Assembly (NCBI GenBank): GCA_021462855.1 | Contig: JAJTXQ010000039.1 | Location: 1-64,000, forward strand | Length of the DNA: 64,000 bases | Direction: 5' to 3' | Source: Dehalococcoidia bacterium | Lineage (GTDB): Bacteria; Chloroflexota; Dehalococcoidia; DSTF01; JACRBR01 | In this document: positions 1-8,685 of the stretch, piece after piece | How positions within the stretch are numbered: position 1 is the stretch's first letter | How the letters are laid out: each line of letters begins with the position of its first letter | Made by a program: the position numbers and the translations under genes | The notes under the pieces: generated by a model | The model's input: the letters and a program-made list of their open reading frames with translations, nothing else | Database searches by the model: none | Told to the model about the DNA's origin: nothing

Positions 1-146
1 TCGAACACGAACGGCTGTACACCGCAGGGGTGCATGCGGCATGATGCGCCAAGAAACCAACTGTCCGGAAAACCGGGGTAAGCTCAATCATCCAGAAGCT
101 CGAACAGAAGCTTGGACGGGAGATCTCCGGTGACGATAAGTTTCTA

Positions 147-596
147 TTGGCCGTGCTGCTGGAGCCGGGTGAACTCACTGTTCCGCAGGTCGTGCCGATC
201 GAGCCGTGGGCGTCGCTTCACGTCAACACACCGGGGAACCTACCGATTGAGCGTGACACGCAAGCGGCGTTCGAGGCGGCCATCGCGCCGTTGAAGGCGA
301 GGGCGATCCGGTTCACCTACTTCAAGCCCGACGCCTTCTCACCGGCATTTCGTATCGAAGTGAAAGATGGGCTCGCTGACGCGGAGTTGGATTCGTTCTG
401 TTCGACCATCAGCCGCCAGATCACAGGCCCGTTTGTGCGCGAGCCGTATCCCCAATACCTCGCGGATGTGATGGCGAAGTCGGTGGGTCTCGGACTGAGT
501 GCATTGCAGACTGCCGTACAGGTGGGACTAAGCGGGATCGGGCGACCAGAGATGGCAGAATTGCTCATCCACTCGTATCGAACGGAAGGCGTGTAA
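147..596 (+). CDS. small protein, first gene of a HerA/methylase operon; start uncertain
   Basis: The 149 residues from a TTG codon at 147 match no family I recognise. The same frame is open back to position 45 and looks coding (it reads a helical, charged stretch including IIQKLEQKLGREISGDDKF), but it has no ATG or GTG there, so the true start is TTG147, or an unusual codon, or lies beyond a frame disruption near position 44. The stop is 3 nt before the ATG of the HerA-like gene, so the two are almost certainly cotranscribed. By position it may be a partner or specificity subunit of that ATPase; this is inference from context only. Confidence 0.55.
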   Translation: MAVLLEPGELTVPQVVPIEPWASLHVNTPGNLPIERDTQAAFEAAIAPLKARAIRFTYFKPDAFSPAFRIEVKDGLADAELDSFCSTISRQITGPFVREPYPQYLADVMAKSVGLGLSALQTAVQVGLSGIGRPEMAELLIHSYRTEGV

Positions 597-599
597 GTC

Positions 600-2345
600 A
601 TGGACGACGTTGGTGTTGTAGGTTCACCGAGCACTACTACGAAGGTGACGGTAGACATTCTTGAGGATGCGACTGGAGCGCCGCTGCACGGACAACTTGT
701 CGCGCTTGCGCACCCATTTGAGCAGAAGTGCCTGATCGCACTGGGAACCGTGACGGAGATCCGAACATCGAACCGCTGGCACGAGGATCCGAACATGCGC
801 GGCGTCCTGAAACGGCACGGATCATTGCCGCATTTGTCCAACGTCGGCGACGTTCGTACAGCGGATGTGCTGGTGCAAGCCGCGTACCTCGCGCAGTCGT
901 CGGATCCAGCGGAAGGCGATCCACCGATAGAGAGCGGCGCGTCTTTGAGCATGTCGCCGACCACGGGCGCACAGGTCACGCGAGTAACGAACGACTTTCT
1001 AGAGCAATTGCTTCGGAGACACGAGGCTGAGATCGTGTTTCTCGGACACATCTACCGGAGCGATGCCGTTCGATTGCCAATGACCATACGTCACTTCGGC
1101 CCGGCGAACGTTGGCGGTGCGGGTGAGGCGTATCACACGGGCATCTTCGGCATGACAGGCAGTGGGAAGTCAGCCTTCGCGTCATATCTGTTGGCGGCGC
1201 AACTTCGACACACCGAAATGGCCGTCGTGATCATGGATCCACAAGGGCAGTTCACGAGTGAAGAAGGGTTGCCCTTCTCGTTACAAGAGTGGGCCGAATC
1301 GATTGGGCGTCCGGTGCGCCTATACTCAATATCATCCGACCTGCGGTTGGATCAGGAAGCCGACCTACTGGGAGACCTCCTGGGACTCACGCGATTCTTC
1401 GCCGACCTGCTCACCATCAAGGCCGAACCAAATAGGGAATCGGCAGTGGCAGAGTTCACGAGGATCCTCCGGGCCACTACGAACTGGTCTCAGATTGCCG
1501 CCGACACATTGCTTCAACAGCTAACGAGCACGCTTGCCAATGACGCACAGGCGATCCAACGGATCTACTCGTCCCCGCAAGCGCAGGCGCGTTTGGTGAA
1601 TGCTCTCTCTGCGATCACACCGGGCACGAACGAGTTCACGATAGCGGCGGAGATATTCCGACCCTTGCACTCGCTGTTTGCGCCTACCAATCCGCAAGGT
1701 GGAAACAGGCGCTCCATTCACTCAGTCCTGCAAGAACTGCTTGCTACGGGGGACGGCGCACGCCCATTACTCATCATCGACTTCTCAAGTGCACAGGCGG
1801 GCGCGACTGACATCCTGAACTCGACGCCTGTAAAGGCGGCGATTCTCCGGCGCGTGTGCTCACGGCTCAACCTCCGTGCCGAGGAACAGTTCAGGCAAGG
1901 GCACGGGAATCTGAACACGTTGGTTGTGTTCGATGAGGCACAACGGTTTGCGGCAGAATCGCCCGAAGATGAGGAATCGGAGATCCTTGCAAACAAGCTC
2001 GTTGACTATGTTCGTACCACGCGCAAGTACGGGCTCGGATGGGCGTTCATCACGCAAGAGGTTAGTTCGCTTCGGCGCGGGATCTACTCACAGTTGCGCG
2101 TCCGTTGTTTCGGGTATGGCCTGACTTCGGGAACCGAGTTGCAGCGCCTCCGTGATACTATCGGCGATCCAGCCGCCCTCGATCTCTATCGCTCGTTCGT
2201 TGACCCTGCCGCCATACAACCCTCCGAGTACCCGTTTATGCTCACGGGGCCAATCTCCCCGTTGTCCTTCACCGGCGTACCGGTGTTTCTTTCCGTGTAC
2301 ACGGATTTCGACACGTTCAGGGCGGACAACAACCTCGCGACATGA
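600..2345 (+). CDS. HerA/DUF87-type ATPase
   Basis: 581-aa ATPase of the HerA/FtsK superfamily. The Walker A motif GMTGSGKS lies near residue 184, followed by a beta-strand VVIMDPQGQ. A Walker B-like VVFDEAQRF lies near residue 445, and TRKYGLGWAFITQE a little further on resembles the conserved region after Walker B in DUF87 proteins. HerA-type enzymes form hexameric rings that translocate DNA and usually work with a nuclease. The stop codon overlaps the ATG of the following methyltransferase gene (ATGA at 2342-2345), which implies translational coupling. Such ATPases recur in anti-phage systems beside nucleases or methylases. The substrate and the function within this operon are inferred, not shown. 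Confidence 0.85.
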   Translation: MDDVGVVGSPSTTTKVTVDILEDATGAPLHGQLVALAHPFEQKCLIALGTVTEIRTSNRWHEDPNMRGVLKRHGSLPHLSNVGDVRTADVLVQAAYLAQSSDPAEGDPPIESGASLSMSPTTGAQVTRVTNDFLEQLLRRHEAEIVFLGHIYRSDAVRLPMTIRHFGPANVGGAGEAYHTGIFGMTGSGKSAFASYLLAAQLRHTEMAVVIMDPQGQFTSEEGLPFSLQEWAESIGRPVRLYSISSDLRLDQEADLLGDLLGLTRFFADLLTIKAEPNRESAVAEFTRILRATTNWSQIAADTLLQQLTSTLANDAQAIQRIYSSPQAQARLVNALSAITPGTNEFTIAAEIFRPLHSLFAPTNPQGGNRRSIHSVLQELLATGDGARPLLIIDFSSAQAGATDILNSTPVKAAILRRVCSRLNLRAEEQFRQGHGNLNTLVVFDEAQRFAAESPEDEESEILANKLVDYVRTTRKYGLGWAFITQEVSSLRRGIYSQLRVRCFGYGLTSGTELQRLRDTIGDPAALDLYRSFVDPAAIQPSEYPFMLTGPISPLSFTGVPVFLSVYTDFDTFRADNNLAT

Positions 2346-5300
2346 CGAGCCGGACGACGCCAACGACTGCCGATCTTCGCCGCGCGATCGGGCGCGGCAC
2401 TAGCGCAGGCGTCCGTTCTGGTCGTCCAGAGGCAGTGCTGCGCGAGCATGTTCAGCCTGTGCTGGAAGCGTTGCTCATCGCGCGCGGCGCTAGGGCTATC
2501 GGGCGTAATGAGTCGCGGCTGCTTGTTCCGTCTCCTCAGGAAGCCGAGTCACTTGATGCGCCGCTCTCAACAAACGGCCGCGCCGACGCCATCTACAACC
2601 GGTTCGTGATCGAGTTCGAGCCGCCGGGCTCGATGAGGGCTTCGGTGCAGCACAGCGCCACCAAGCACGCGGTTGGGCAGGTGCAGCAATACCTAAGAGG
2701 GATGAGCGAACGCGACTCGATCCCCCTTGAACGCCTCGCTGGGTGTGCCTTCGACGGAACGTGGATCTCCTATGTGACCTGGGAGCGGGGCGGTTGGCGC
2801 GTGACTCCGCCGAAGCGGGTTGACGAAGCCGCTCTGTCCGCGCTGGTCGATACGCTCGAATCGCTCTCAACCGGTCGGGGACTCACCGTCGAGAACCTGT
2901 ATGAGGACTTTGGCCGCGAGAGCGCTATCGCCGGTACGGCAGTTCGGGCCTTACATGCGGTGCTTACGTCTCCCGAGGTCTCAGGTCGGACAATCGCCAT
3001 GTTCGATCAGTGGCGGATCGATCTCGGCAATGCATCCGGGCCTTTCGCAGCGGGTGATCTAGGCGAGTGGCAGACGCTCTGTGCTGACCTCGGCGTAACG
3101 CCTGATCCGGAACTGGCGGAGCATGTCTTGTTCAGCGTGCAAACTTACTTTGCTCTGGTAGCGAAGCTCGTAGCACTGATCATCCTCGAAGGAGCGACCG
3201 GGCATCGCTTGGTGAGCGAGTTGATCCCGCGTGAGGGAATCTGGGAAGGCTATGGTCGTCTCGAATCAGGGCGGTTGACCGCAGCGACGAAGGCGGTGAA
3301 TGCGGTTGAGCCCGGCGTGTTCTCTTGGTACGTGACCGAGCAGACTGATGCATTGAGCACGGCTCTATCGGACATGGCTCGGCTGGCTGGCGAGTACTCC
3401 GCAGAGGTTGTCGAGGTGACGCCGCTCGTAGCGCGAGACGTACTCAAAGATCTGTACCAACGCCTGTTGCCGAGAACGATTCGCCATCGGCTAGGCGAGT
3501 ACTACACCCCCGATTGGCTCGCGCAGCGTGTCGTCAATCAAGTGACGGGATCTCCTGAGACCATACCCGTAACCAAGCGTGTACTCGATCCCGCGTGCGG
3601 TTCGGGCACGTTCCTTGTGGAAGTGATTTCGCGGATGGTGGCGACCGCTTCGGAGCAAGATCCACAGCGCACGCTTGAGCGGGTTCTCGGCAACGTCGTA
3701 GGATTCGACCTCAGTCCGCTCGCCGTGCAAGCCGCGAAGGTGAACTATCTATTGGCGCTGTCGCCGTTGCTGCGACACGCCGATCATCCGATCTTCCTGC
3801 CGGTTTACCTAGCTGACTCTGTTTCTCCTCCGCGACGTGGTGGATTGCTCGACGGTGACGTGTACGTGTTCGAGACGAGTGAGGGAGACTGGCGCGTGCC
3901 GGTGCCGCTTGCGGAAGCGCAGTATCTACCGGCGCTGGGGGATATTCTCGGTGAGGCCATTGAACATCGCCGCTCTGTCGCCGATGTGCGACGACGCATC
4001 GTCGCGAGCTTGCCCGTGAACGCCGACGACGCGGATGTGCTGGATGCCGCCTCCTCGCTGTTCGAGAAGCTCCGTGACCTTCACGCGGCAGATCGTAACG
4101 GCATGTGGTGGCATCTCCTCACCAATGCCTTCGCGCCGACACTTCAACCGAAGTTCGACTACGTTGTTGGTAATCCTCCATGGGTTTCATGGGAGACTCT
4201 GCCGGAGCCTTATCGGCGAGCGAACGATGAGCAGCTCCGAGGATATGGCCTTCACCCTGACGTGCCGCCTGACCGCCGACAAGCGTCAACACATGCGCCG
4301 CTGGATCTCTCGATGCTGTTCGTTGCACGTTGTATGGATCGATTCCTGACCGAGAGCGGGCGCCTGGGCTTCGTCATAACCGCTACGGTGTTTCAGTCTG
4401 AGATCGGAGGACGTGGATTCCGCCGCCGCCGCCTCCCGAACGGGCGATATCGGTTCATTCAAATTGATGATCTATCGGGCCTTCAAGTGTTCGAGGGCGC
4501 AACAAACATGAGCGCCGTCCTCGTAGCGGATCGCGGACGCACACAGAATCGGATACCAGTTACGCGGTGGACTGGCGGGGAAACAAGAACCATCCCAACA
4601 AACAGGGAGCTTGCTGAGGCGGTGGCCCTAACCGTTCGGCGCAACCTATATGCAGAACCTGCCGACCCCGCCGACGAAGCGTCTCCTTTGCTCGTGATGC
4701 CAAGAGCCGGGCTGGAGGCGAGCAGGCCGCTTCGGCGTAGGTCGTACTACCTCGATCTCATTCGGAAGGGCATCGATACCCGCGGGGCGAACGGAATCTA
4801 CTTCGTCAGCGCTGGCCCGCAGGACGGGCGATACGTGACGATAGAGAACGATCCCTCAGAGGGCCGCAACAAGAAGGTTCCCCAGTTGCGCGGTGAGGTG
4901 GAACATTCCGCGATTCGTCAACTCCTACGAGGCTCCAACGTGGGCAGAATGTCGGCGGCTCCGTCGGGCTCGTTGCTTCTGTTCCACGATGAGCGCCACG
5001 TCAGCCAACCAATGAGCGAAGGAGAAGCTCAGAGAGCCATCCCGAAGGCACTTGCCTACGCTCGGCAGTTCGAAACCCTACTCAAGGCACGGAAGAAGTT
5101 CCGCAACTTCGATCCGAGTGGGGACGACTGGCTCGGCATCTACTCGGTGACGTCAGCAGCAATCGCGGAGCACAAGGTTGTGGTGCGCGAGATCGCCGGC
5201 GGCATGATTGCCGCGCCCGTTCACTCAAGCAATATCATCCCTGATCACAAGCTCTACGTGATTCCGTGCCGCTCGGCGCGTGAAGCTGATCTTCTAGCAC

Positions 5301-5560
5301 GCGTGCTCAACTCCCGCGTTGTTGACTTTGTGCTGCGAGCCTTCTCGGTCAGCACGTCGATCACCGGCTCGTTCCTTCGGTACATCGGCGTGCAGGATCT
5401 CGCAGCCATCCCCGATAACCGTGACGAAGAAACGCTGTTAGCCTCTGCGCTCGGCCTTACGCTGGAGCAGTACCGAACGCTCGACCGCATCGCGGCGTCG
5501 GAGTTGCCGGAGCTTGCAGAGCTAGAGCCCGTGGCCCAAGTGGACGATTCTGGCGACTAG
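2342..5560 (+). CDS. Type IIG/PglX-like N6-adenine DNA methyltransferase with nuclease-like N-terminus
   Basis: 1072-aa protein. Residues about 25-125 resemble a PD-(D/E)xK nuclease core: D82 in GRADAIY, then E91-F-E93 in VIEFEPPGS, and Q113 on a following helix; the usual lysine is replaced by glutamate, as in the ExE arrangement of BamHI. The methyltransferase core has SAM motif I DPACGSGTF (D416) and the catalytic NPPW motif (N611-W614), typical of N6-adenine methylases of the Eco57I/PglX type. The remaining 450 residues would hold target recognition. It could be a single-chain restriction-modification enzyme or the methylase of a larger defence system with the upstream HerA ATPase. It is the last gene of the operon and converges on the XRE gene 7 nt away. 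Confidence 0.85.
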   Translation: MTSRTTPTTADLRRAIGRGTSAGVRSGRPEAVLREHVQPVLEALLIARGARAIGRNESRLLVPSPQEAESLDAPLSTNGRADAIYNRFVIEFEPPGSMRASVQHSATKHAVGQVQQYLRGMSERDSIPLERLAGCAFDGTWISYVTWERGGWRVTPPKRVDEAALSALVDTLESLSTGRGLTVENLYEDFGRESAIAGTAVRALHAVLTSPEVSGRTIAMFDQWRIDLGNASGPFAAGDLGEWQTLCADLGVTPDPELAEHVLFSVQTYFALVAKLVALIILEGATGHRLVSELIPREGIWEGYGRLESGRLTAATKAVNAVEPGVFSWYVTEQTDALSTALSDMARLAGEYSAEVVEVTPLVARDVLKDLYQRLLPRTIRHRLGEYYTPDWLAQRVVNQVTGSPETIPVTKRVLDPACGSGTFLVEVISRMVATASEQDPQRTLERVLGNVVGFDLSPLAVQAAKVNYLLALSPLLRHADHPIFLPVYLADSVSPPRRGGLLDGDVYVFETSEGDWRVPVPLAEAQYLPALGDILGEAIEHRRSVADVRRRIVASLPVNADDADVLDAASSLFEKLRDLHAADRNGMWWHLLTNAFAPTLQPKFDYVVGNPPWVSWETLPEPYRRANDEQLRGYGLHPDVPPDRRQASTHAPLDLSMLFVARCMDRFLTESGRLGFVITATVFQSEIGGRGFRRRRLPNGRYRFIQIDDLSGLQVFEGATNMSAVLVADRGRTQNRIPVTRWTGGETRTIPTNRELAEAVALTVRRNLYAEPADPADEASPLLVMPRAGLEASRPLRRRSYYLDLIRKGIDTRGANGIYFVSAGPQDGRYVTIENDPSEGRNKKVPQLRGEVEHSAIRQLLRGSNVGRMSAAPSGSLLLFHDERHVSQPMSEGEAQRAIPKALAYARQFETLLKARKKFRNFDPSGDDWLGIYSVTSAAIAEHKVVVREIAGGMIAAPVHSSNIIPDHKLYVIPCRSAREADLLARVLNSRVVDFVLRAFSVSTSITGSFLRYIGVQDLAAIPDNRDEETLLASALGLTLEQYRTLDRIAASELPELAELEPVAQVDDSGD

Positions 5561-5567
5561 GACGACG

Positions 5568-6515
5568 CTACTGAGACATGAGCCGCTTTAGCGGCGGTGT
5601 CAGTTCCTCTGCTACGCGATGTTCGATGCGTTCCTGTGCTTCATGCCGAAACTGTCGCAGCGCAACTTGGAGACGTGGCCGCACCTTGTTCAGTACGTCT
5701 CCGCCCTTGCGCTGAACGACGCTGCTGAGCGTGACCAGCACCAAGAGTCGTATCGGCTTCTCCGCGGTCAGATCGTCGGTGAGTCCTTCGACGATCGAGT
5801 GACCGGCCCAATCATTACCGATCGACGTGTAGGCTTGTTCGGCTGATTGTGCAACGTTCTCACCATGCCACGTCAGGTAGTAGGCGAGGTTCCACTTATT
5901 GAGCAGATCATCGTCCATGAGACGCTCGATCATCTCGTCGTGAAGGAGCCTGCGATCTCCAACGAGAGCAGCAGCAATCTCAATCGCCCGCCTAACAAGG
6001 AGACTCTCTCGTGGGTAGATATCCCTTATGAGGGTTTGCGCCTCGGTACGCCGCATCTGGATCAAGTAGTAGGCGGCTTGTTGCCGAATCGACTCGGATT
6101 GCCAACCTTCGCCGGTCGCGCTTTGGAACAGATCAAGGAGCGACTCGCTCGCTGACTGTGCCTCAGCCTCATACAAGTACTCGTCTGTCGTCAGGCCGTA
6201 CATCAAATGCTTTGCCCTGCCCCGATCGAGTGGAAGGCGGAACAGTTCGTGCAGCCTCGACGGTTCCTCAACGATTGTGAGCAACGCTTCATCGGCCTCC
6301 GCCGCTTCCGCGAGTTGTTGGGCTCGTTCTCGGCTGAAACCGACGGCGCGAAGAATGTCGCTGACCTTGCCGGGCAGCGTTACGGGCCGCACGCCCTGCT
6401 CAATGGCTTGGATGTGTGCTTCGGAGACTCCAGAGCGGCGCGCGAGTTCCTTCTGTGTGAGTCCGCTCTTGATGCGCCAACTTCGGAGAAGCGTACCCGC
6501 GAGATTCCGTTTCAC
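5568..6515 (-). CDS. XRE-family HTH regulator with long helical C-terminal domain
   Basis: 315 aa. Residues about 8-60 form a canonical Cro/C1-type helix-turn-helix (LTQKELARRSGVSEAHIQAIEQG). The remaining 240 residues are predicted mostly helical and carry repeated helical hairpins (IRQQAAYYLIQM, VRRAIEIAAALVGD), suggesting a HEAT/TPR-like sensing or dimerisation domain. It converges with the HerA-methylase operon and is transcribed away from a set of tandem direct repeats just upstream of its start. The likely role is transcriptional control of itself and perhaps the neighbouring defence-like operon, like C proteins of restriction systems; that role is inferred. The ATG at 6515 is the first in frame before the HTH. 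Confidence 0.8.
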   Translation of the reverse strand: MKRNLAGTLLRSWRIKSGLTQKELARRSGVSEAHIQAIEQGVRPVTLPGKVSDILRAVGFSRERAQQLAEAAEADEALLTIVEEPSRLHELFRLPLDRGRAKHLMYGLTTDEYLYEAEAQSASESLLDLFQSATGEGWQSESIRQQAAYYLIQMRRTEAQTLIRDIYPRESLLVRRAIEIAAALVGDRRLLHDEMIERLMDDDLLNKWNLAYYLTWHGENVAQSAEQAYTSIGNDWAGHSIVEGLTDDLTAEKPIRLLVLVTLSSVVQRKGGDVLNKVRPRLQVALRQFRHEAQERIEHRVAEELTPPLKRLMSQ

Positions 6516-6529
6516 GGCTTTCTCCCCTC

Positions 6530-6646
6530 TTTGAAAGTCTTACCGACGGTCAGACCGCCCACAGATGATGAGACGGTTTTGAAAGTCCTACCGATGGTCA
6601 GACAAATGCGCCGCGTCGGTGTGGAAAGCTTCAACCGACGTTAGGG
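6530..6646. promoter_or_regulatory. tandem operator-like repeats upstream of the XRE gene
   Basis: Two 26-bp direct repeats occupy 6530-6555 and 6578-6603 and differ at two positions. A weaker third copy begins near 6621 (GAAAG, then CCGACG, then TTAG). The start-to-start spacings are 48 and 43 bp. They lie 15-130 bp upstream of the XRE start codon, where autoregulatory operators are expected, so the XRE protein is the obvious candidate ligand. No clear -35/-10 pair could be assigned. Confidence 0.55.
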
Positions 6647-6782
6647 GTACAAGCGCGCAACCCAGAACATAACAACCCGGTACCCCGAAGTCAACGAAGC
6701 GCGGGCGTAGCGTTGGCACGAACAGGTGCGCCGTGGCTGGGGTGCCGACGTGGGAGACCGGCCCGAGAAAGGAGGTGAGCAG

Positions 6783-7016
6783 ATGAAGTACGAGCGGATG
6801 TACGACCCGACGACACGCGAGAAGGGATGGGGCGAGAAGCACGTTTCTCAGCCGTGGGCACCGTCTTGGCTGGGCGGGAGCCCGAGAGAGACGATCACCT
6901 TCACGCCGGACATCGGCAATCCTCGGATCCAAGAGCGGTTCCTCCCGAACGGGCTTCCGCAGGTGGGGGGTGAACCCCGGTTCCCCGGCTGGGAAATCGG
7001 GCCACTGAGGAAGTAG
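6783..7016 (+). CDS. small hypothetical protein (77 aa)
   Basis: The ATG at 6783 is preceded by a near-perfect ribosome binding site (AGGAGGTGA, about 6 nt spacing), which decides the start over longer in-frame versions. The product is short, rich in Trp, Pro and Gly (WGEKHVSQPWAPSWLGG), with no membrane segment or signal peptide and no family I recognise. A long hairpin follows 10 nt after the stop. It stands alone between the XRE operator region and the next unknown gene, and is probably an accessory gene of the island. Confidence 0.55.
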   Translation: MKYERMYDPTTREKGWGEKHVSQPWAPSWLGGSPRETITFTPDIGNPRIQERFLPNGLPQVGGEPRFPGWEIGPLRK

Positions 7017-7025
7017 ACGCGGTAT

Positions 7026-7079
7026 CGGGCAAGACGAGCGAGGGGCCGGGCGCGCTGACCCCTCGCTCTCTATTGCCCG
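7026..7079 (+). terminator. long hairpin downstream of the 77-aa gene
   Basis: Nested complementary arms: CGGGCAA (7026-7032) with TTGCCCG (7073-7079) outside, and GAGCGAGGGG with CCCCTCGCTC inside. There is no T-tract, so it is either a factor-dependent or bidirectional terminator or a structured RNA element. Confidence 0.45.
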
Positions 7080-7153
7080 CCATGTGGCCTGTAACGGCGG
7101 GGCCGTCGATCCGTTCTCACTCGTACAGGGGCGATCCACGCCCGGAGGACGCG

Positions 7154-7276
7154 ATGATCACGCCTAACTATCGGCCTCGCGCCGGAGCGAAGAAGTCTCA
7201 CCAATGGCCCCTTATCGGGGCCATTTCGTTTATACGGCGAGTCTTGGGTGTAAACGCCAAGAGGCCCGCCCCATGA
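7154..7276 (+). CDS. possible 40-aa leader peptide
   Basis: ATG at 7154, preceded by GGAGGA at good spacing. It encodes a basic 40-aa peptide whose TGA overlaps the ATG of the next gene (ATGA at 7273-7276). A terminator-like hairpin lies inside the reading frame (7203-7225), so it could be a leader peptide coupled to the downstream gene; it could equally be a chance frame over an attenuator. Confidence 0.3.
   Translation: MITPNYRPRAGAKKSHQWPLIGAISFIRRVLGVNAKRPAP
7203..7231 (+). terminator. intrinsic terminator or attenuator
   Basis: A perfect 9-bp stem AATGGCCCC/GGGGCCATT with a 5-nt loop is followed by TTCGTTT. It sits 48 nt before the ATG of the 405-aa gene and inside the possible leader ORF, so it could attenuate that gene or end transcription from upstream. 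Confidence 0.5.
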
Positions 7277-8490
7277 ATGCGCATCGACAACAGCGGCGAT
7301 TCGCACGAGAGCTGGTTCGGCAGTCAGATAGTCTAAGCCGCTCCCCGCGCTGGCCACGCAACGCGGTCGTTGTATTCGATGATGCACGCGCCCTAGTCGA
7401 GGGCGTGCAAGATGCTGCTCGCGAGAGTCCGCGTGCGGGCAGAGGATTCGTGAAGGTCAGAGTAGTTGCCAGCCGTCCGCTTGATCCGGTCACGCGTCAG
7501 CCGTGTGGCCTACCGTCAGTGAGTGGTTGGAGGCCCGATCTTGACGTGTTTGCTCCAGACTTCGGCGGTGGTGATCCCGAGTATGGCTGCGAGTGGCCGT
7601 TCGGCGCGCCGTTCGTGACCCACCAAGAACGCCAGCGTACGCTCGATGAACTTGTTCGGCGTGGATTCCTGCGTCTCCCTTCGGATGTGTGTGGACTCGC
7701 CTGCGAATCATTTGTTCGGTGCCGACTATGGCGCACGCTACATGCACCCATTCGCATCCTAGATTGGCCTCGACGAGATGCGTTCGATGCTTCGATCACA
7801 GTCCTGACAACGTGGCCTCCCTTCGAGGAGTGGACAACCTGTCGCGGTCGGGTGAAGGAACTCGCTCAGAGTGCGCGTAGCTGGTTCGGCGATGATGCCG
7901 CCTCGATTGTCGTTCGGACGATTCGGCGACGCGTCACCAGTCTCAGCGACGTGCTCGAAGTGCGGAAGGTTGTGGCCCAAGTCCTCAGACGTTGGGGTTA
8001 CGCGAAGTTGCGCACACCAACGCACTCTGCCCTCTCAACCTCAGTCCGCGACGTGATCAGCATCATCGAAGCTGCATATCTCGGAGCGGCGACGGGGAAG
8101 GCACCCTACCTGATCGCTCGGCGAGAGGCCGTCCTGCCCAAGGCGCGGAGGGGCGACGCGAAACTCGTAGGCCACACGCTGATCCCGCTCGGTGTTGCGG
8201 ATGCATGGTGCGCCAAGCTTGAACCTCTGGGCGCATCGCGGCTTGATTGGAAGAAGGCGCGGAAGATACTCAATGCGGTCTCCCCTAAGCCGAAACGAAA
8301 TCCTGCACCACCCTTCGCCGTTGGCGTCCGCGCTGCCGTCGCGGACATGCTCACCAATGGCAAGACGATCTCGATCAAGGCATTGGCGCAGCGAATGGCT
8401 ATGACCGAACCGGCGCTTAAGAAGGCATTGGCGCGTGCGTCGCTCAATCTGGGCAAGCTGCAAGCAGAGTTCGCCGGTCAGTCCCCGTAG
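7273..8490 (+). CDS. hypothetical protein (405 aa)
   Basis: I do not recognise this protein. The chosen ATG at 7273 overlaps the stop of the short upstream frame; a longer frame back to 7204 runs through the terminator hairpin and is unlikely. The N-terminal half contains several Cys and Trp residues (DVCGLACESFVRCRLW). The C-terminal 60 residues read like a helix-turn-helix (SIKALAQRMAMTEPALKKAL), so a DNA-binding role in the mobile element is possible. There are no membrane segments. Codon usage resembles other island genes rather than the GC-richer chromosome to the right. Confidence 0.6.
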   Translation: MNAHRQQRRFARELVRQSDSLSRSPRWPRNAVVVFDDARALVEGVQDAARESPRAGRGFVKVRVVASRPLDPVTRQPCGLPSVSGWRPDLDVFAPDFGGGDPEYGCEWPFGAPFVTHQERQRTLDELVRRGFLRLPSDVCGLACESFVRCRLWRTLHAPIRILDWPRRDAFDASITVLTTWPPFEEWTTCRGRVKELAQSARSWFGDDAASIVVRTIRRRVTSLSDVLEVRKVVAQVLRRWGYAKLRTPTHSALSTSVRDVISIIEAAYLGAATGKAPYLIARREAVLPKARRGDAKLVGHTLIPLGVADAWCAKLEPLGASRLDWKKARKILNAVSPKPKRNPAPPFAVGVRAAVADMLTNGKTISIKALAQRMAMTEPALKKALARASLNLGKLQAEFAGQSP

Positions 8491-8685
8491 GGGACATATC
8501 GGGGGTGAACACGCATAGCGGCGAGCCTCCCTTTCTCTATCTAGATCTGTGCGTGTTCACTCCTCGAAGTGTCCCTCGAACCGAATCGGGTGGAAATTCC
8601 GTTCGCACTGCTACTAGATCCAAGCGCGCCGAGCCGATAGATGCTGGCCCCCACCCCTCTGCCCACCACCTCTAACGGGCGTCCG
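8491..8685. repeat. intergenic region with an 11-bp inverted repeat
   Basis: This 195-bp gap holds GTGAACACGCA at 8505-8515 and its exact complement TGCGTGTTCAC at 8550-8560, separated by 34 nt. No gene is visible. The structure could be a factor-dependent terminator for the 405-aa gene or an operator. Confidence 0.4.

Noticed and set aside
1-81. Open frame at the left edge ending in TAA at 79-81
   Set aside because: Only 26 codons, no conserved pattern; could be the tail of an upstream gene but cannot be supported.
317-1051. Long minus-strand frame opposite the HerA gene
   Set aside because: Ser/Cys-rich composition and full overlap with a well-supported gene; shadow of the plus-strand frame.
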